DNA from: Mastigamoeba balamuthi
Taxonomy: Eukaryota; Evosea; Mastigamoebida; Mastigamoebidae
Direction of reading: 5' to 3'
DNA: 64,000 bases
NCBI GenBank assembly: GCA_902651635.1
Contig: CACRSC010000018.1
Location: 622,970 to 686,969, forward strand
This document shows positions 18,976 to 32,211 of this stretch, piece by piece (the first letter of the stretch is position 1; each line of letters starts with the position of its first letter). Both the position numbers and the translations under genes were made by a program. A model generated the notes under the pieces. It saw only the letters and a list, made by a program, of their open reading frames with translations, was not told where the DNA came from and did no database searches.

Positions 18976-21815
18976 ATGAGTTACTCGACACCGCCAGTAT
19001 TGCTGGCAATCGCCTGCGCCACAGCGGGTGTCCTGGCCCTGGGCCATGACCACACTATGCTGAACCAGTGCGAGGCGTCGCAGGCTGCCGCCCAGCAGTT
19101 CCTTGTCACACCCGATGGCACCGCTCGCCAAGTGATCCGCAAGGCCGACGGGTTCTGCCTCGAGGTCGTCGCTGACGGCGGCGCCGGCGACGGCGCCCGT
19201 GTCCGCGTGGCCGAGTGCCAGCCCCAGCAGGACCAGAGCCAGACATGGGTGCGCGGGTCCCACAACCGCCGCCGGTGAACGTGGGGGTCCTAACCAGCAT
19301 CGCCCCTCACCTCTCAGGTGTTCGACGGCCGCACGCTGAAGGACGCCAGGACGGGGCTGCTGCTGGACCGCAAGGGCTACGGAAAGACTGTGGGCACGCA
19401 GGTGTACGTGTGGCACTCGACCGGGGTCTCGAACCAGCAGTGGGTGTACAACGCCACAGACCTCACGCTCCGAGCTGCCGACGCCCCCGACATGTGTCTC
19501 GACGCTGGTGGCGACCTCCCCCAGCCGGTGCGCGCCTGCGATGTCGAGCCGGGTCGCTCGCTGCCGTTCTGCGATTCTTCCCTGCCCATGGAGGCCCGAG
19601 TTCATGTGCGACACTGGTCCACCTGGCCTTTTGCTGACACCGCCGGCGTAGGACCTCGTCGGAAGACTCAACGTGTGGGAGAAGCAGGCGCTGCTGGTCA
19701 ATGGCGCTGCTGGGGTCCCCCGTCTCAACGTGGCTCCTTACGAGTGGTGGAACGAGGCGCTGCACGGCGTGGGGTACAGTCCCGGGGTCGTGTTCGGGGG
19801 AAGTCTGCCCTTCGCGACGTCGTTCCCCCAGGTGATCACGACGGCGGCGTCGTGGAACCGCTCGCTGTTCGCCGACATCGCCCGGACCATCTCCACAGAG
19901 GCCAGGGCCTTCAGCAACTCCCACCGTGCCGGCCTCACCTTCTGGACGCCCAACGTCAACATCTTCCGCGACCCTCGCTGGGGCCGCGGGCAGGAGACCC
20001 CCGGGGAGGACCCGCTCCTCACGAGCGAGTACGCCCGGGTGTTCGTGCGCGGGATGCAGGAGGGCGAGGACCCTCGGTACCTCAAGACGTCGGCGTGCTG
20101 CAAGCACTTCACGGCGTACGACTTTGAGAACGAGGGTCCCGTGAACAGGCACAACTTCGACGCCGTGGTGACTGACCAAGACATGGCCGACACCTTCATG
20201 CCCCCGTTCCAGTCCTGCGTCCAGAAGGCTCGCGCGTCGTCTCTCATGTGCTCCTACAACCGGGTCAACGGGGTTCCGACGTGCGCTAGCAGCTGGCTAA
20301 TGACCACAACCGCCCGGGAGCAGTGGGGCTTCGACGGGTACATCACAAGTGACTGCGGTGCCGTCGACGACGTGATCTACGGGCACCACTACACAGACAC
20401 TACTGACAAGACCGTGGCCGCCGTGTTGGGAGCTGGGATGGACATCGAGTGCGGGGGGTTCTTTAAGAGCAAGAACAACCTCGTCAACGCCGTCAGCCAC
20501 GGCGCCCTCAACGAGTCGACCCTCGATAGGGCCGTCTTCAACACCTTCATGATGCGCTACCGTCTGGGCCTCTTCGACCCGCTTTCCACTCAGCCCTACG
20601 CGGGCATCATGCCCGACAGGGTCAACACGCCCGCAGCCAAGGCTCTGGCTCACGAGGCCGCTCTGGAGGGCATAGTCCTTCTCAAGAACGAGCGCCAGTC
20701 GCTGCCTCTCCAGGCGCGCTCTGTTGCTGTCATCGGACCTAATGCAGCGGCGACGCAAACACTCATCGGGAACTACTTCGGAGAGCCAGAGCACGTATCA
20801 TCCATCATCGAGGGCATTCAGTCTTTCGCAGAGGTCAAGTACGTGCAGGGCTGTGATGTCGCATGCAGGGGCTTTGACGCCAATGTCGTGACGCAAGCCG
20901 CGCAGTCCGCCGACGCCTCTGTGGTGGTCATCGGAATCGATCAGGGAATGGAGGCAGAGGATAGGGACCGCTCGAGCATCGCCCTCCCAGGAAACCAGGA
21001 GAAGCTCGTGTCCACTGTTGCAGCTGCGTCACGTGGGCCGGTGGTCGTCGTGGTTATCGCGGGTGGCCAGGTGGATATACAGTGTGCTCGTGACGATCCC
21101 CACGTCGGCGCAATCATTTGGGCAGGCTATCCTGGCCAGTCTGGCGGTCGGGCAATCGCTGAGGTCATCTTCGGAAGTGCGTTCCTCTTGCTCTCCTCCG
21201 CGCCATCTTACCTGACCCACCCGATCTGGCCGCATCCCAGAGTACAATCCAGGGGGAAGGCTGCCGTACACAATGTACCCGTCGTCGTACACGAGCATGG
21301 TGGCGTTCCAGGACATGGGCATGCGTCCCACTCCCGACGGCAGGAACCCGGGGAGGACGTACAGGTTCTTCAACGGGAATGTTGTGTACCCCTTTGGCCA
21401 CGGGTTGTCCTACACGCAGTTCAAGTACTCTGTGGCAAGCAGCACCGCTATGACCCTTGCCAAGTCCAGCGTGGCTACCGAGATTTCCAAGCTTCCTGTT
21501 GGCTCGTACCTCACAGATGACAGTCGCCAGCTCGACGACGTGCGCATCGATGTCACCAACATCGGGGACTTTGCTGGAAGCGAGTCAGTGCTTGCCTTTA
21601 TTTCTCCGCCCAATGCCGGAAAGGACGGCAGGCCCATCAAGACCCTCGTTGGGTTCGAGCGCGTGTTCCTTCAACCAGGGGAGACAACAACTGTGGTCTT
21701 CGCTGTGACAGCTGGCGACGTCAGTGTAGTGAACCGCCAGGGCCATCGCGAGGCGGTTACCGGGGTGTGGCAGTTCACCTGCGGAAGCGAAATGGTGCCC
21801 ATCATCGTCTATTGA
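18976..21815 (+). CDS. Secreted beta-xylosidase-like GH3 enzyme with N-terminal ricin-type lectin domain
   Basis: Exons 18976-19248, 19318-19605, 19652-21176 and 21241-21815 keep one frame of 886 residues; introns are 69, 46 and 64 bp. Residues 1-22 are a signal peptide (PPVLLAIACATAGVLALG). A beta-trefoil lectin part follows, with the QxW-type words QSQTW and SNQQW. The GH3 domain starts near DLVGRLNVWEKQALL and contains [16 protein letters not shown], the nucleophile block GYITSDCGAVDDV (Asp of SDC), the GH3 C-terminal domain (LLKN, GYPGQSGG) and an FnIII-like end after YPFGHGLSY. This arrangement is typical of beta-D-xylosidase/arabinosidase GH3 enzymes, which release sugars from xylan. 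Exported to vacuole or medium. The broken paralogue lies 5 kb upstream. Confidence 0.9.
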
Positions 21816-21962
21816 TAGGCGTGAATAGGAGCACCGACTCCCCCCACTCCCCAAGACGGCTCGAATCCGTGGGAATGCAAGTAATCTCAGAACCGAGGGT
21901 TGTCTTTGCAGATGAACGCTGGACGGGCACTTAGCATTATTTACCGAGGTTCTCGGTGGAGC

Positions 21963-24119
21963 TCAGACCTCGCTGTGTTGCAGTGTCTCCGGGGTGGCGG
22001 CTGTGTCGCACTCCTCGGTCTGAGCGAACGTGCGCCCAGAGGGCTCCCCGCACGAGTTGAGGAGGTAGCAAGACGTCCTGATGGTGCTGTGGCACGAGGC
22101 GATGTTGCCCGAGAGACAGGGGATGGTGACGATGTGGCCCTTCTGCACGTCGACCATCGGGACGACGTCCTTGTCGGGTATCACCGACACGAGGTAGTGC
22201 GCGAGGCGCTTGATGTTCTCGGTGTTGTCGATGCCGAGCTTGACCGACGAGTAGAGCGACCCGGGCGGCGAGAACGTGACCGAGGGGATCCTGGAGATGG
22301 TCGAGACGATCTGCGCGAGGCCGCCGCCCAGCGAGTGGCCCACGATGAGGCGGTCGTCGCACGGGTACGCGTCGATGTACTCGACGATGGAGCTGTAGTG
22401 GTACGACTCGTCCCGCCACGGCCAGCTGCTCATGTCCACGAACGAGCGCGACAGCGAGAAGGGCAGCAGGCCGAACCCGGGGACGAACGTCTGCAGCACG
22501 CGGACGATGAGCGACTGCAGCCAGATGTCCGCGTCGCGCAGCACGTCGAAGTCGTTGGACGTGCCGCGTATCGCGAGCACGCACGTGCGGTTCCTGCGGA
22601 ACTCGTACCACTGGCTGTACTCGGTGCTGATGTTGGCGTCGGCGGGGTTGAAGAGCTCCCACGAGCCCCCAAACCACGTGGCCAGCATCTCCCGGGCCGT
22701 CTCCTCTGGGTAGTACGCGATGTCGATGAAGAAGCCCGCGTCGATGACGCTGATGTTCTGCTCGGTGAACCTCCAGCGGCAGATGGGCAGCTCGGGCAGC
22801 GTACGGACGACGGGGCGCGAGGCGTTGGCGACGGCCGTGTTGGCCGTGTCGCCCGGGGGCACCTTGCTGAGGAAGACGACGATGAAGAGCGCGAACAGCG
22901 CGAAGATGGTAGCCGCGACGGCGATCACGAGCCCCGTGCGCTGCGCGAGGATGAAGACGCTGTCGAACGGGTTGTCCTCCTCCTCCTCGTCGCTGCCCTC
23001 GCGGTACTTGCGCAGCTCCGTCCAGACCTTGAGCGCCAGCGCTCCGACGCAGACTGCGCCGACCCCGAGGAGGATCAGCCCAAAGACCGCGACGAAGCCC
23101 GTGGCGCCCTCCTTTCCCTCGGGGATCGCGCCGAGCAGCTGCAGAAGCCCCGTGCCGGCGCCGAGGAACACGAGGCCGCAGGTGAGCAGCAGGATCCACT
23201 TGCTGACGCGCCAGTACCACCGGCGCGAGAGCTGGCGGCAGACGGGCCACAGGCCGTCGTAGCGCAGCAGCAGCAGCTCGTGGGCAAAGACGACGACGAC
23301 GACGTAGATCGACACGAAGGCCGAGAGCGCGACGACGCCGTTGTGCTGCTGCGCGTCGTTGGCCAGCGGGCGGAACGTCGCCGCGACGGCCGCGACGCAG
23401 ACGAGCACCAGCACGACGCGCGTGAGGTGATGCAGCACGCGCACGCCCACGGGCGGCACCTCGTACTTGCGCAGGTGGCGGTCGAGCGAGACGTCGTAGA
23501 TGAACGCGAGCACGGCGACGGGCAGCACGTACCTGCTGACGTCGTCGACGACGACGAAGTACATGCCCGCAGCCGCGAGCGCCGCGTCGCAGAGCGCGAT
23601 GCCGACGAGGCCCAGCACGCCGCTCTTGCGCGCGGCCACGCAGAGGCAGTTGGCCTGGCGCGCGGGGGTCACGACGTAGGCCGGACGCACCTCGAACTTG
23701 TACTGCTCCATCGCCGTGAAGCAGTCGCGCGCGCGGGCCCGGAAGCGCTCGAGGCCCGAGAAGGCCCAGATGGCCGTGGCGACGGCCCACAGCGCCACGT
23801 CGGTGACGGCCAGGAACCCCACAATCGACGCGTGGGCCACAGAGTTCCAGATGACCGCGTACTGCACGTACGAGTAGGGCTCATAGGCGGCGCCCTGGGC
23901 CACCGCGAAGACGACGGACCCGCCGAGGGTGCCCGCGTAGTAGGCGTTGCTGACGAGGTCGGCGACCAGCAGGCACGCGGGGCCCGTGCCCGGCGACAGG
24001 CGCCTGCGCAGGTCGTACGCCCCCTTTCCCACGAGAACCGACGTCGTGTAGTGCACCGCGTACGGCAGCAGCACCACCGCCAGCGCAGAGCTCAGCACGA
24101 TGCACCCCAGCGACGCCAA
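21963..24119 (-). CDS. Multi-spanning membrane class 3 lipase
   Basis: A single exon of 718 residues. The first about 430 residues hold many hydrophobic helices (for example LGCIVLSSALAVVLLPYAV, LILLGVGAVCVGALALKV, VIAVAATIFALFALFIVVF), separated by an acidic loop EGSDEEEEDN. The C-terminal about 280 residues are an alpha/beta-hydrolase of the lipase class 3 family: CVLAIRGT, the nucleophile elbow GHSLGGG, and DKDVVP carrying the probable catalytic Asp. Such enzymes cleave acylglycerols at membranes; diacylglycerol-lipase-like proteins have a similar TM-plus-lipase plan, though with fewer TMs. Convergent with the GH3 gene, with only 147 bp between them. Confidence 0.85.
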   Translation of the reverse strand: MASLGCIVLSSALAVVLLPYAVHYTTSVLVGKGAYDLRRRLSPGTGPACLLVADLVSNAYYAGTLGGSVVFAVAQGAAYEPYSYVQYAVIWNSVAHASIVGFLAVTDVALWAVATAIWAFSGLERFRARARDCFTAMEQYKFEVRPAYVVTPARQANCLCVAARKSGVLGLVGIALCDAALAAAGMYFVVVDDVSRYVLPVAVLAFIYDVSLDRHLRKYEVPPVGVRVLHHLTRVVLVLVCVAAVAATFRPLANDAQQHNGVVALSAFVSIYVVVVVFAHELLLLRYDGLWPVCRQLSRRWYWRVSKWILLLTCGLVFLGAGTGLLQLLGAIPEGKEGATGFVAVFGLILLGVGAVCVGALALKVWTELRKYREGSDEEEEDNPFDSVFILAQRTGLVIAVAATIFALFALFIVVFLSKVPPGDTANTAVANASRPVVRTLPELPICRWRFTEQNISVIDAGFFIDIAYYPEETAREMLATWFGGSWELFNPADANISTEYSQWYEFRRNRTCVLAIRGTSNDFDVLRDADIWLQSLIVRVLQTFVPGFGLLPFSLSRSFVDMSSWPWRDESYHYSSIVEYIDAYPCDDRLIVGHSLGGGLAQIVSTISRIPSVTFSPPGSLYSSVKLGIDNTENIKRLAHYLVSVIPDKDVVPMVDVQKGHIVTIPCLSGNIASCHSTIRTSCYLLNSCGEPSGRTFAQTEECDTAATPETLQHSEV

Positions 24120-24186
24120 GTAGCTATTTTCCGAGCCGAGTGTTGGGTGTTAGCCGTCGAGTTACCGGTTATTTGTCACCGCCCCG

Positions 24187-24762
24187 TCAGCACACACAAA
24201 GGCCAGCAATAACGCCTCGGCGCCCAACCGTTTTGTAACGGCAAACCGAGGGCCCCAACGGGTTTTTCGAACCGCGCGCGCACCTGCGGCCCTCGCTGCG
24301 CCGGTACACGTCATCGAAAAGGTCGAAAAACGAGCTGAGCATGCCAGAGAAGAGCACGCCGAAGCAGAAGAAGCCGCCGAGGGCGCAGCAGACAGCGTTG
24401 AACGCGCAGGCGGCCACGAGAACCGGCGACTGCAGCTGGCTGGCCACCTCGGCCGCGTGCCCCGCGTCCTCCGGCGCCGCTGCTGCCTCCGCCCCGCGAG
24501 GCGACACCGGAGGCTTCTCGAGGAGCACGTCGCCCGCAGCGGGCGAGTGCGGCCGAGGCGGCGGGGCGGGAGCTGGCTGGGCTGGCTGGGCTGGCGGGGC
24601 CGCCGCGTGGGAGGCCGCGAAGGGGTCAGCACCTTGGCGGACAGTGAGAGGGTGGGTGGTGGGGCGGTGTTTGAAAGGGGGGGGNGGGGGGGGGGGGGGG
24701 GAAAGGGCACCGATAAAGGGGAGGAGAGGGTCGCGCTCGGACGGACCGTCGTTGACACTCAT
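24187..24762 (-). CDS. Small proline-rich membrane protein with acidic di-leucine motif
   Basis: Exons 24762-24711 and 24632-24187 join in phase 1 (LLPFIG|ADPFAAS) across a 78-bp intron that contains the poly-C run and the single N of the window. The product starts MSVNDGPSERDPLLPF, where ERDPLL fits the [DE]xxxL[LI] endolysosomal sorting signal. A Pro/Ala-rich stretch follows, then one or two TM segments (VLVAACAFNAVCCALGGFFCFGVLF) and a short charged end. The C-terminus is uncertain: a further donor (CAG|GTGCGC) lies after VYRRSEGR. No family recognised. Confidence 0.55.
   Translation of the reverse strand: MSVNDGPSERDPLLPFIGALSPPPPXPPPFKHRPTTHPLTVRQGADPFAASHAAAPPAQPAQPAPAPPPRPHSPAAGDVLLEKPPVSPRGAEAAAAPEDAGHAAEVASQLQSPVLVAACAFNAVCCALGGFFCFGVLFSGMLSSFFDLFDDVYRRSEGRRCARGSKNPLGPSVCRYKTVGRRGVIAGLCVC
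24677..24701. repeat. Homopolymer run with one undetermined base
   Basis: A run of G about 24 bases long on the plus strand, with an N at 24685, inside the intron of the small membrane protein gene. The N marks a base-calling limit in the homopolymer; true length is uncertain. Confidence 0.9.
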
Positions 24763-25140
24763 GTCGCTGGAAAACTGTGGTCCAAGAATCTGCAGGAGTA
24801 GATTTTTCTGTTCCTTCCTGAAACGATTTCGCGGAATTTCAGAGCACAGGCACAGTTTGAGACCAGTCCATAGGCACACGCCCAGAGTCGCTCGATACAG
24901 CATCGCTATCTCATCTGCGAACTCGTTGCCCTTCGGGTTTCATGTAAGACAGGTTCTTGGAACTTTCGAAGGGGAAGCCCACTCTCAATTGGCCCTTTCT
25001 ACTGAATCCCCACCCCTTCAGGTTTGCATAAGTGCTGCATAGGCCTGATAAAGGAGCGCATTGATGGAACTGTGCATAGTTGTTGGTTGAGAAGTGTCTG
25101 TCATGGCGGCTCTTCTGTTTGTTTGTTTGTCGTTACAGAC

Positions 25141-28100
25141 TCACTTGCGAAAAGGAAGGCCGCTCTTGGTAAAGCGTCGAGGGCCGCCAATGGGCGCCTT
25201 GGCCGCCTTGTGCAGCTGTTGAGACTCGTCTAGGTGTGGGGACGACGACACGTTTGCTGGCATCGCTTCCATCGCCCCACTTCCGTTGATGTCGAGCGTC
25301 AGCAGCCTGACGGACACAACCGGTCCAGCTGTGGGCACCGGGGGCTGTTCCTCGGGTGCGTTCTGCTGAGCTATGAGTTCTCGAGCCCTGCGCCTGTCCT
25401 CCATCGACACAGAGCGCCCGTCGATGACCATCAAGGGCCCCGGCAAGGTCGTCAGGATGTGCGTGAAGAAGTTCGCCTTGCGTGCTGCTGGGTTCCCCGC
25501 CGCGATGATCTCTTGCAGGTGCTGTAGCCCCTTAAGCTTCTGCGAGGGCAACAACTGATGAGCTCCGGCACGGAAAGCCATGGCAGGGCCACTCACGTCA
25601 AACTCTGCAACTTCGAGAATGCGGTTTGTGGCGATCTTGAGCAGGCGGAGCTTGGGCAACGTCAGAAAGTTGAGGCTACGCAGCCCGTTGTCCCTGTTCC
25701 GTGCGCCGCCAGTGAGGTTTCGTCCCTTGTGACGGCGACGGCAGGCGTACTGAATGGAGAGAACCGTGAGGTTCAACTGCGAGCAGAACGACCTGTCGTC
25801 AAACGACTTGATGCAGTTCTTGTCGAGCTCGAGCTCCTCGAGCGATATGCACGACTCGAGGCCATCAACCTGCACGGCTGTCAGACTGCTGGCCGCGCTT
25901 GCCCCTGAGCCGCACCGTTGCGAGTTCGTTGTCGGTGAGAATCAGCTTCCGCAGATGCGGCGCCTGGTGAAAATGCAGCGATGCAATCCTACGGATCTTG
26001 TTGTGCGAGAGGTCGACCGTCATCAGCGATGCGCACGTGATGGCCACACTGTTGCACACAGCGCACGAGTCCGGCCGCACGTACTCGATCTTGTTGCCCA
26101 CCGCTCTGAGCGTCTGCAGCGTCTTGAGCGCGAAGACGGGGTCGATCTCGGTCAGCAGGTTGTTGTCGAGGATGAGCTCGCGGAGGCCCACAAGCGACAT
26201 GTCCTCGTCGCCCACGAGCCTCCCGATGCTCTTCATGCGCCGCCCCGTGAGGTCGAGGCTGTCGATGCGGTGGAACTGGCGGTGTCCCACAACCTCCTCG
26301 AGGAAGTCGGCGTTGAGGCGTCCGAGGAACTGCGAGGCCGCGGCCGCGGACTCCTCTTGTGTGACCTGCTCGCCGTCGAGCACGCGCAGGCGCTGGAGCC
26401 GGTGCAGAATGTAGCCTCTGTACTCGGAGACCGTGTCGACGGTCTTGCAGAGAGGGTTCCCGCTGAGATCAACCACGCATAGCTTCTGTAGGTCCTTGAG
26501 GTACACCACCTCGCGCAAAGACGCTATCTTGTTGTTGCTGCAGTCTGGGAGGGCCAGTCAGCGAGCGTTGCAACTCGAGATTTGAGGTACAGAGTTCCTG
26601 TAGGCATGCGAGGTTCTGGAAGGGCGACAGAGTTGTCAGAAAGTTGCCCTCGATCGAGAGCTGGACGAGGAACGGCAGGCAGCCGTTGGGGAAGTCTATC
26701 GCGGCTATCCTGTTGTACCCCGCGTCCAGCCTGTGCAGCTTCATCAAGTTGTGCACCGACCCGAGCTGCAAGGACCCCCTCACGTTAGAAACTGCCGTGC
26801 TGGTGGCCCTGTCGCACATCCTTGAGTCTGTTCTCTTCGACGTGCAGCTCGCGGAGCTCAGAGAGCTGCTCGACACCCTCGAGGGATGGTAGCTGGTTCC
26901 TGCTAGCATCGAGGAGCTTCACGTCGGGGTGAGAGACAATGCGGTCGAGGATGACCTGCAGGTTGCGAATCGACCTGCCACTGACGTCGACGACGCCGTC
27001 GTCCCGCATAACGATCGCGCTTGACTGCCCCGACTCGGCCATGAGCGCGTCCTTCATGGACTGCGAGATGGCCACCTCGTCGAGGGTGGTGATTCCCGGC
27101 AGCGTCCGGACGACAATTGGCTTGTACCACTGGTTCTCGCACACGGGGTTGCTCCTCATCGACAGCGAGGTTAGATTCGGTGCAGCACTGCTCGAGCCGT
27201 GAGTTACAGTCTGGCATGTGTGCGTACTGCTTCAGCGAGTACAAGTCATCGGAGCAGGCGATTTGATTGTGCTCCAGGGAGAGCGTCTTCAGCGAGGACA
27301 TCGTCCTCTTGCAGTCGGCCCTGTGGATCCAAGCGGTAAATGCCAAGCCAGAGCCAAGAGGACAGGGCACCTCTTGAGGAGGTTGAAAGAGAGGTCCAGT
27401 GTCTCCAGGCTCTTGAAGTCACTGAAGCCCTCCATGTTCCTGAGCTGGTTGAACGCCAGTGTGATGACCTGGACGCTCTGTAAGGGCGCCAACATGTCGA
27501 CCTTGGACAGGCCAGCCCCTGTCAGGTCTACTCGCGTGATAGACGTGAACGACTCCACAGCTGCCATTGGCTGGACGATGGGTTGTGCGTCAGGAAAGCC
27601 GATGTGAGCATAGGAGTGTACCAGAATCGAAGTCTCGTAAAAGACTTGAGAACGGCCCGCCTGCGGATCTCGGGCTCGGACTGCCTGAGAGAGCCGCATG
27701 TGGAGGAGGTTGTCTTGGGGTCGAACAGGTTTGCGAGCTTCTGTAGCACCCTGTCGAGCGCGTCCATGAGGATCTTTGGTTCAGGCGTCCCCGGCTCCTG
27801 CTCTGCGTTCATCAAGAGCGACCCGATGTCTGTACAGGTCTGGCTCTCGGGTATCAGCTCCAGCTCGACGAGGAACTCTGGCAGTAGCGCCCTCCTACGC
27901 CACGCGAGGAACTCCCTCTGCTTGGCGTCACCCGCCTTGTGCCTGCACAGCGTGTCCACGTCGGGCATCGCCTTCGGGGGCGGCGGCGTCCCAGCAACTG
28001 CGGTGTCGGTGCTCATCCGGCCAAGCAGGCCCTTGATGACCACGATGTGGATTTGGACGATCCCCCTGGAGGCCTGCAGCTGCTCCATTGCGGGCGCTAT

Positions 28101-30283
28101 GGACAGCGCGACGCTGTTGGAGAGCCGGATTGGCACCTCACTGCGCTCGAATCCGTCCTGTATGACACGCAGTGCATCGTCCCGCGATGTCGAGCACGAG
28201 AACACGTAGTCGAACTGTGGAGGGGACCGCGGGGGCTTGCCGGGTGCAGACTCTCCTGACATCGCAGCGACGGAGGTCTGGAAGAGGGACTGCAGGTGAG
28301 TGTTCTGCACGCGGGAGATCCTGAGGATGCGGCTCCGCGGGTTGCCGAGGCATTCAAAGTCCGCGCTGAACAGCCGCGAGTTCACGAGGGCAGCGCAGTG
28401 CGTGACCCATTCATCCGAGGAGGTCCCGACCTCCAGCCGAACGTTTCCCCCGCTCGAGTGCTCGAGGCCCAGCTGTCTGGTGGGCTGTGAGACGCCCCCT
28501 CGTGTGTTACTTGGCGAGACTCACCGAATGGCGTCGTCCGTGAGCAAGTTGATGCGATCCTTGAAGACCCTGAGGGATGCGTCCATATCCGCGAGTATCT
28601 TCGCCTTCGAGGTGGCGACTACCATGATCTCTGTGCACTTGTTGTCCAGTCCGCGGCTCAGCTGAGCGGATCGGATGGCGTTAGAGTGTGTCTCTCCGGG
28701 CTCTGCGGCAGAGCACTGCTTTGGAGTGCATACCTCCTCGGAGTGCGGTGGCTTCTTGGGCGCCTCGTCGCCATATGAGGCGTACGGGGGAATGAGTATA
28801 TGGCCCTCGAACGTGTACTGGTCGATCTCTCTGCGGACCTCTCTGTGCAACAGGATCAGTGCCTCGTATTCCTGCATCAGCGGCTGCTGCTTCGACTGCT
28901 TCAGCCCTGCCGCGGCCACCAGCACGTTCCCTGCGTCTCTTCTGATCGTCTTGGAGAGCATGTTGTAGTACCTGGTGTCCAGGTGAGCGTTTCCTCTGTT
29001 GGGACGTGTTGGGGGATCCGACTGTACATCTTCTTTTTTGCGTAGATTGTTCCCGCTTGTCTGCGTGCATCCTCAGTGATTTCGAATGAGTCCAGTCTCT
29101 TGAGTGACTGCAGACATTTAGGTTTGCGGGTTCAGCCATAAGAAAAGAAGGACAGGTGCCTTGAGGTGGTGCAGCGTGTATGTCTGGTAGTTGCTGAGCT
29201 CGCAGATGGGGTTTGAGCCGTAGAGGTCGTCCTGGAGCCACAGGCTCGACAGTGACTGCAGCGACCGCAGCGCACAGACCTCTCGGAAGTTCCCCACGAG
29301 GTTCGCGGCAATGTTGAGTTCCTCGAGCTTCTGCAGCTGTGCCAGGTGGTCGTTGAAGTGCTCGATTCTGTTCCCTGCGACCCACAGCGACTTGAGGCTC
29401 GCAACCTCGGACAGTCCGGTCAGGTCCGTCAGCTCTGTCGCTGGTGTTGAGTGCGAAGATGCTGCGACTCCTATTTTTGGGTCTCACGGTTGTCGCATAG
29501 CCAGAGCACCTCGAGCTTTGCCAATCGGCCGAGATTCTCTGCGAGGTGCCACGTGTGCTGTGAGTTCCCTTTGGGCACGAGAAAGTGATTGATGGGCTGC
29601 ACCGATCTTAGAGATCCTGTTGGAGTAGAGGTAGAGTCTGCGCAGCTGAGGGCACTTCTCGATGAATGACTCGATGCGTGTCAGCTTGCATTCGCACAGC
29701 CAGAGAGACTCCAGCACTGGCAGTCCCTCGACGCCTCTGGTCAGAGTGTCGTTTGTCGTTATTTGGCAGTGAGGCAGAAATGCCCCGTGGCCCGCAAGCG
29801 CCCAACAAAAGGGCAGTAGCACAAGGTTGTGTACTGCCCAGTGCACGCGTATAGAGAGCTGTTGGATCATCGATGGCGTGGAGGCAAATGATAGGGCTCA
29901 GTGCATTGGCCATGTGGCCACTCACTCGGGCACACGGGAGGGGAGCGGCCGGGCCCCAGGCCCAGCCTCGGAAGGCGGCGCACTTGAGGGTGTCGATGTC
30001 CTGGGCGAGCACGCAGAGCTCGCGGAGGGCGAAGAAGGGGGCGATGCTCTCGAGGGAGAGGAGGTTGCGGTGGACCATCTCGATGCGCGCGATGGTCTCT
30101 GGCCTGCGCCGAACTGTCTCCTCGCTAATGCCGTTGGCCATGCACTGCGCACGAGGAGGGGGGGAGGGGGAGGAGGGGGGAGTATCTCGGTGAGCACAGG
30201 GTGGAAGCAACGCAGGGGCTCTGGCGGTGCACGATGCTCTGCAGGTCATCTTGCGGCAGCCCCTCGTTCTCCTCCTCAGACAT
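25141..30283 (-). CDS. LRRC9-like leucine-rich repeat protein, many exons
   Basis: Starts at the ATG at 30283 (MSEEENEGLPQDDLQ) and ends at 25141, with a dozen or more short introns; not every junction is resolved. SDS22-like leucine-rich repeats fill the N-terminal part (LPVLESLWLCECKLTRIESF, LRRLYLYSNRISKI, LKSLWVAGNRIEHF), then an LRR-cap (NPICELSNYQTYTLHHL), a helical centre (28961-28521) and a block at 28385-27700, after which LRRs resume (LETLDLSFNLLKRC, LKTLSLEHNQIA, LRELILDNNLLTEID) to the C-terminus. Two LRR arrays around a helical centre is the plan of LRRC9, a protein of ciliated organisms, so a flagellar role is likely by analogy. The middle block contains RISRVQNTHLQSLF and, later, RDDALRVIQDGFE, which resemble PARP/ART-fold words. 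Confidence 0.7.
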
Positions 30284-31929
<1,646 letters not shown>

Positions 31930-31950
<21 letters not shown>

Positions 31951-32000
31951 GTGGTTGGCGTTCTCACATAGGAAGTGCTTCTGAGAGTGGTTGACGTTCT
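31930..32000 (+). repeat. 35-bp direct duplication covering the actin stop codon region
   Basis: The words CATAGGAAGTGCTTCTGA and GTGGTTGGCGTTCTC occur at about 31932 and again at about 31967, so the last codons of actin and its stop are repeated once in the 3' UTR with small differences. A short tandem duplication; no extra coding effect because the first stop is used. Confidence 0.8.
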
Positions 32001-32211
32001 CCCCTCACCCACACATAAAAAGCCTGTTCATGGAGGTTGCTGGTGTCGCTTTCAACCGTGTTGGGCGCACCAGCCAGCCGTCCTTGGATGGGAAACTGGA
32101 AAGAAAAAGCAGTCAGGTGGCTGGCTCGACTCGTTCGGGCTGGTCTGTTCACAGATGTGCGTGGTTACTTCGTGCACCCGGGGAAATTGTGTGATGCATG
32201 CACTTTTGCAT

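Noticed and set aside
21840-21880. GGCTCGAATCCGT resembling a tRNA B box
   Set aside because: No A box or cloverleaf could be built upstream within 60 bases, and the place overlaps the GH3 3' end.
21900-24212. 770-residue open frame on the plus strand
   Set aside because: It is antisense to the lipase gene; composition (Arg, Asp, Gly, Ala) is what a GC-rich complement gives, and the minus strand has real domains.
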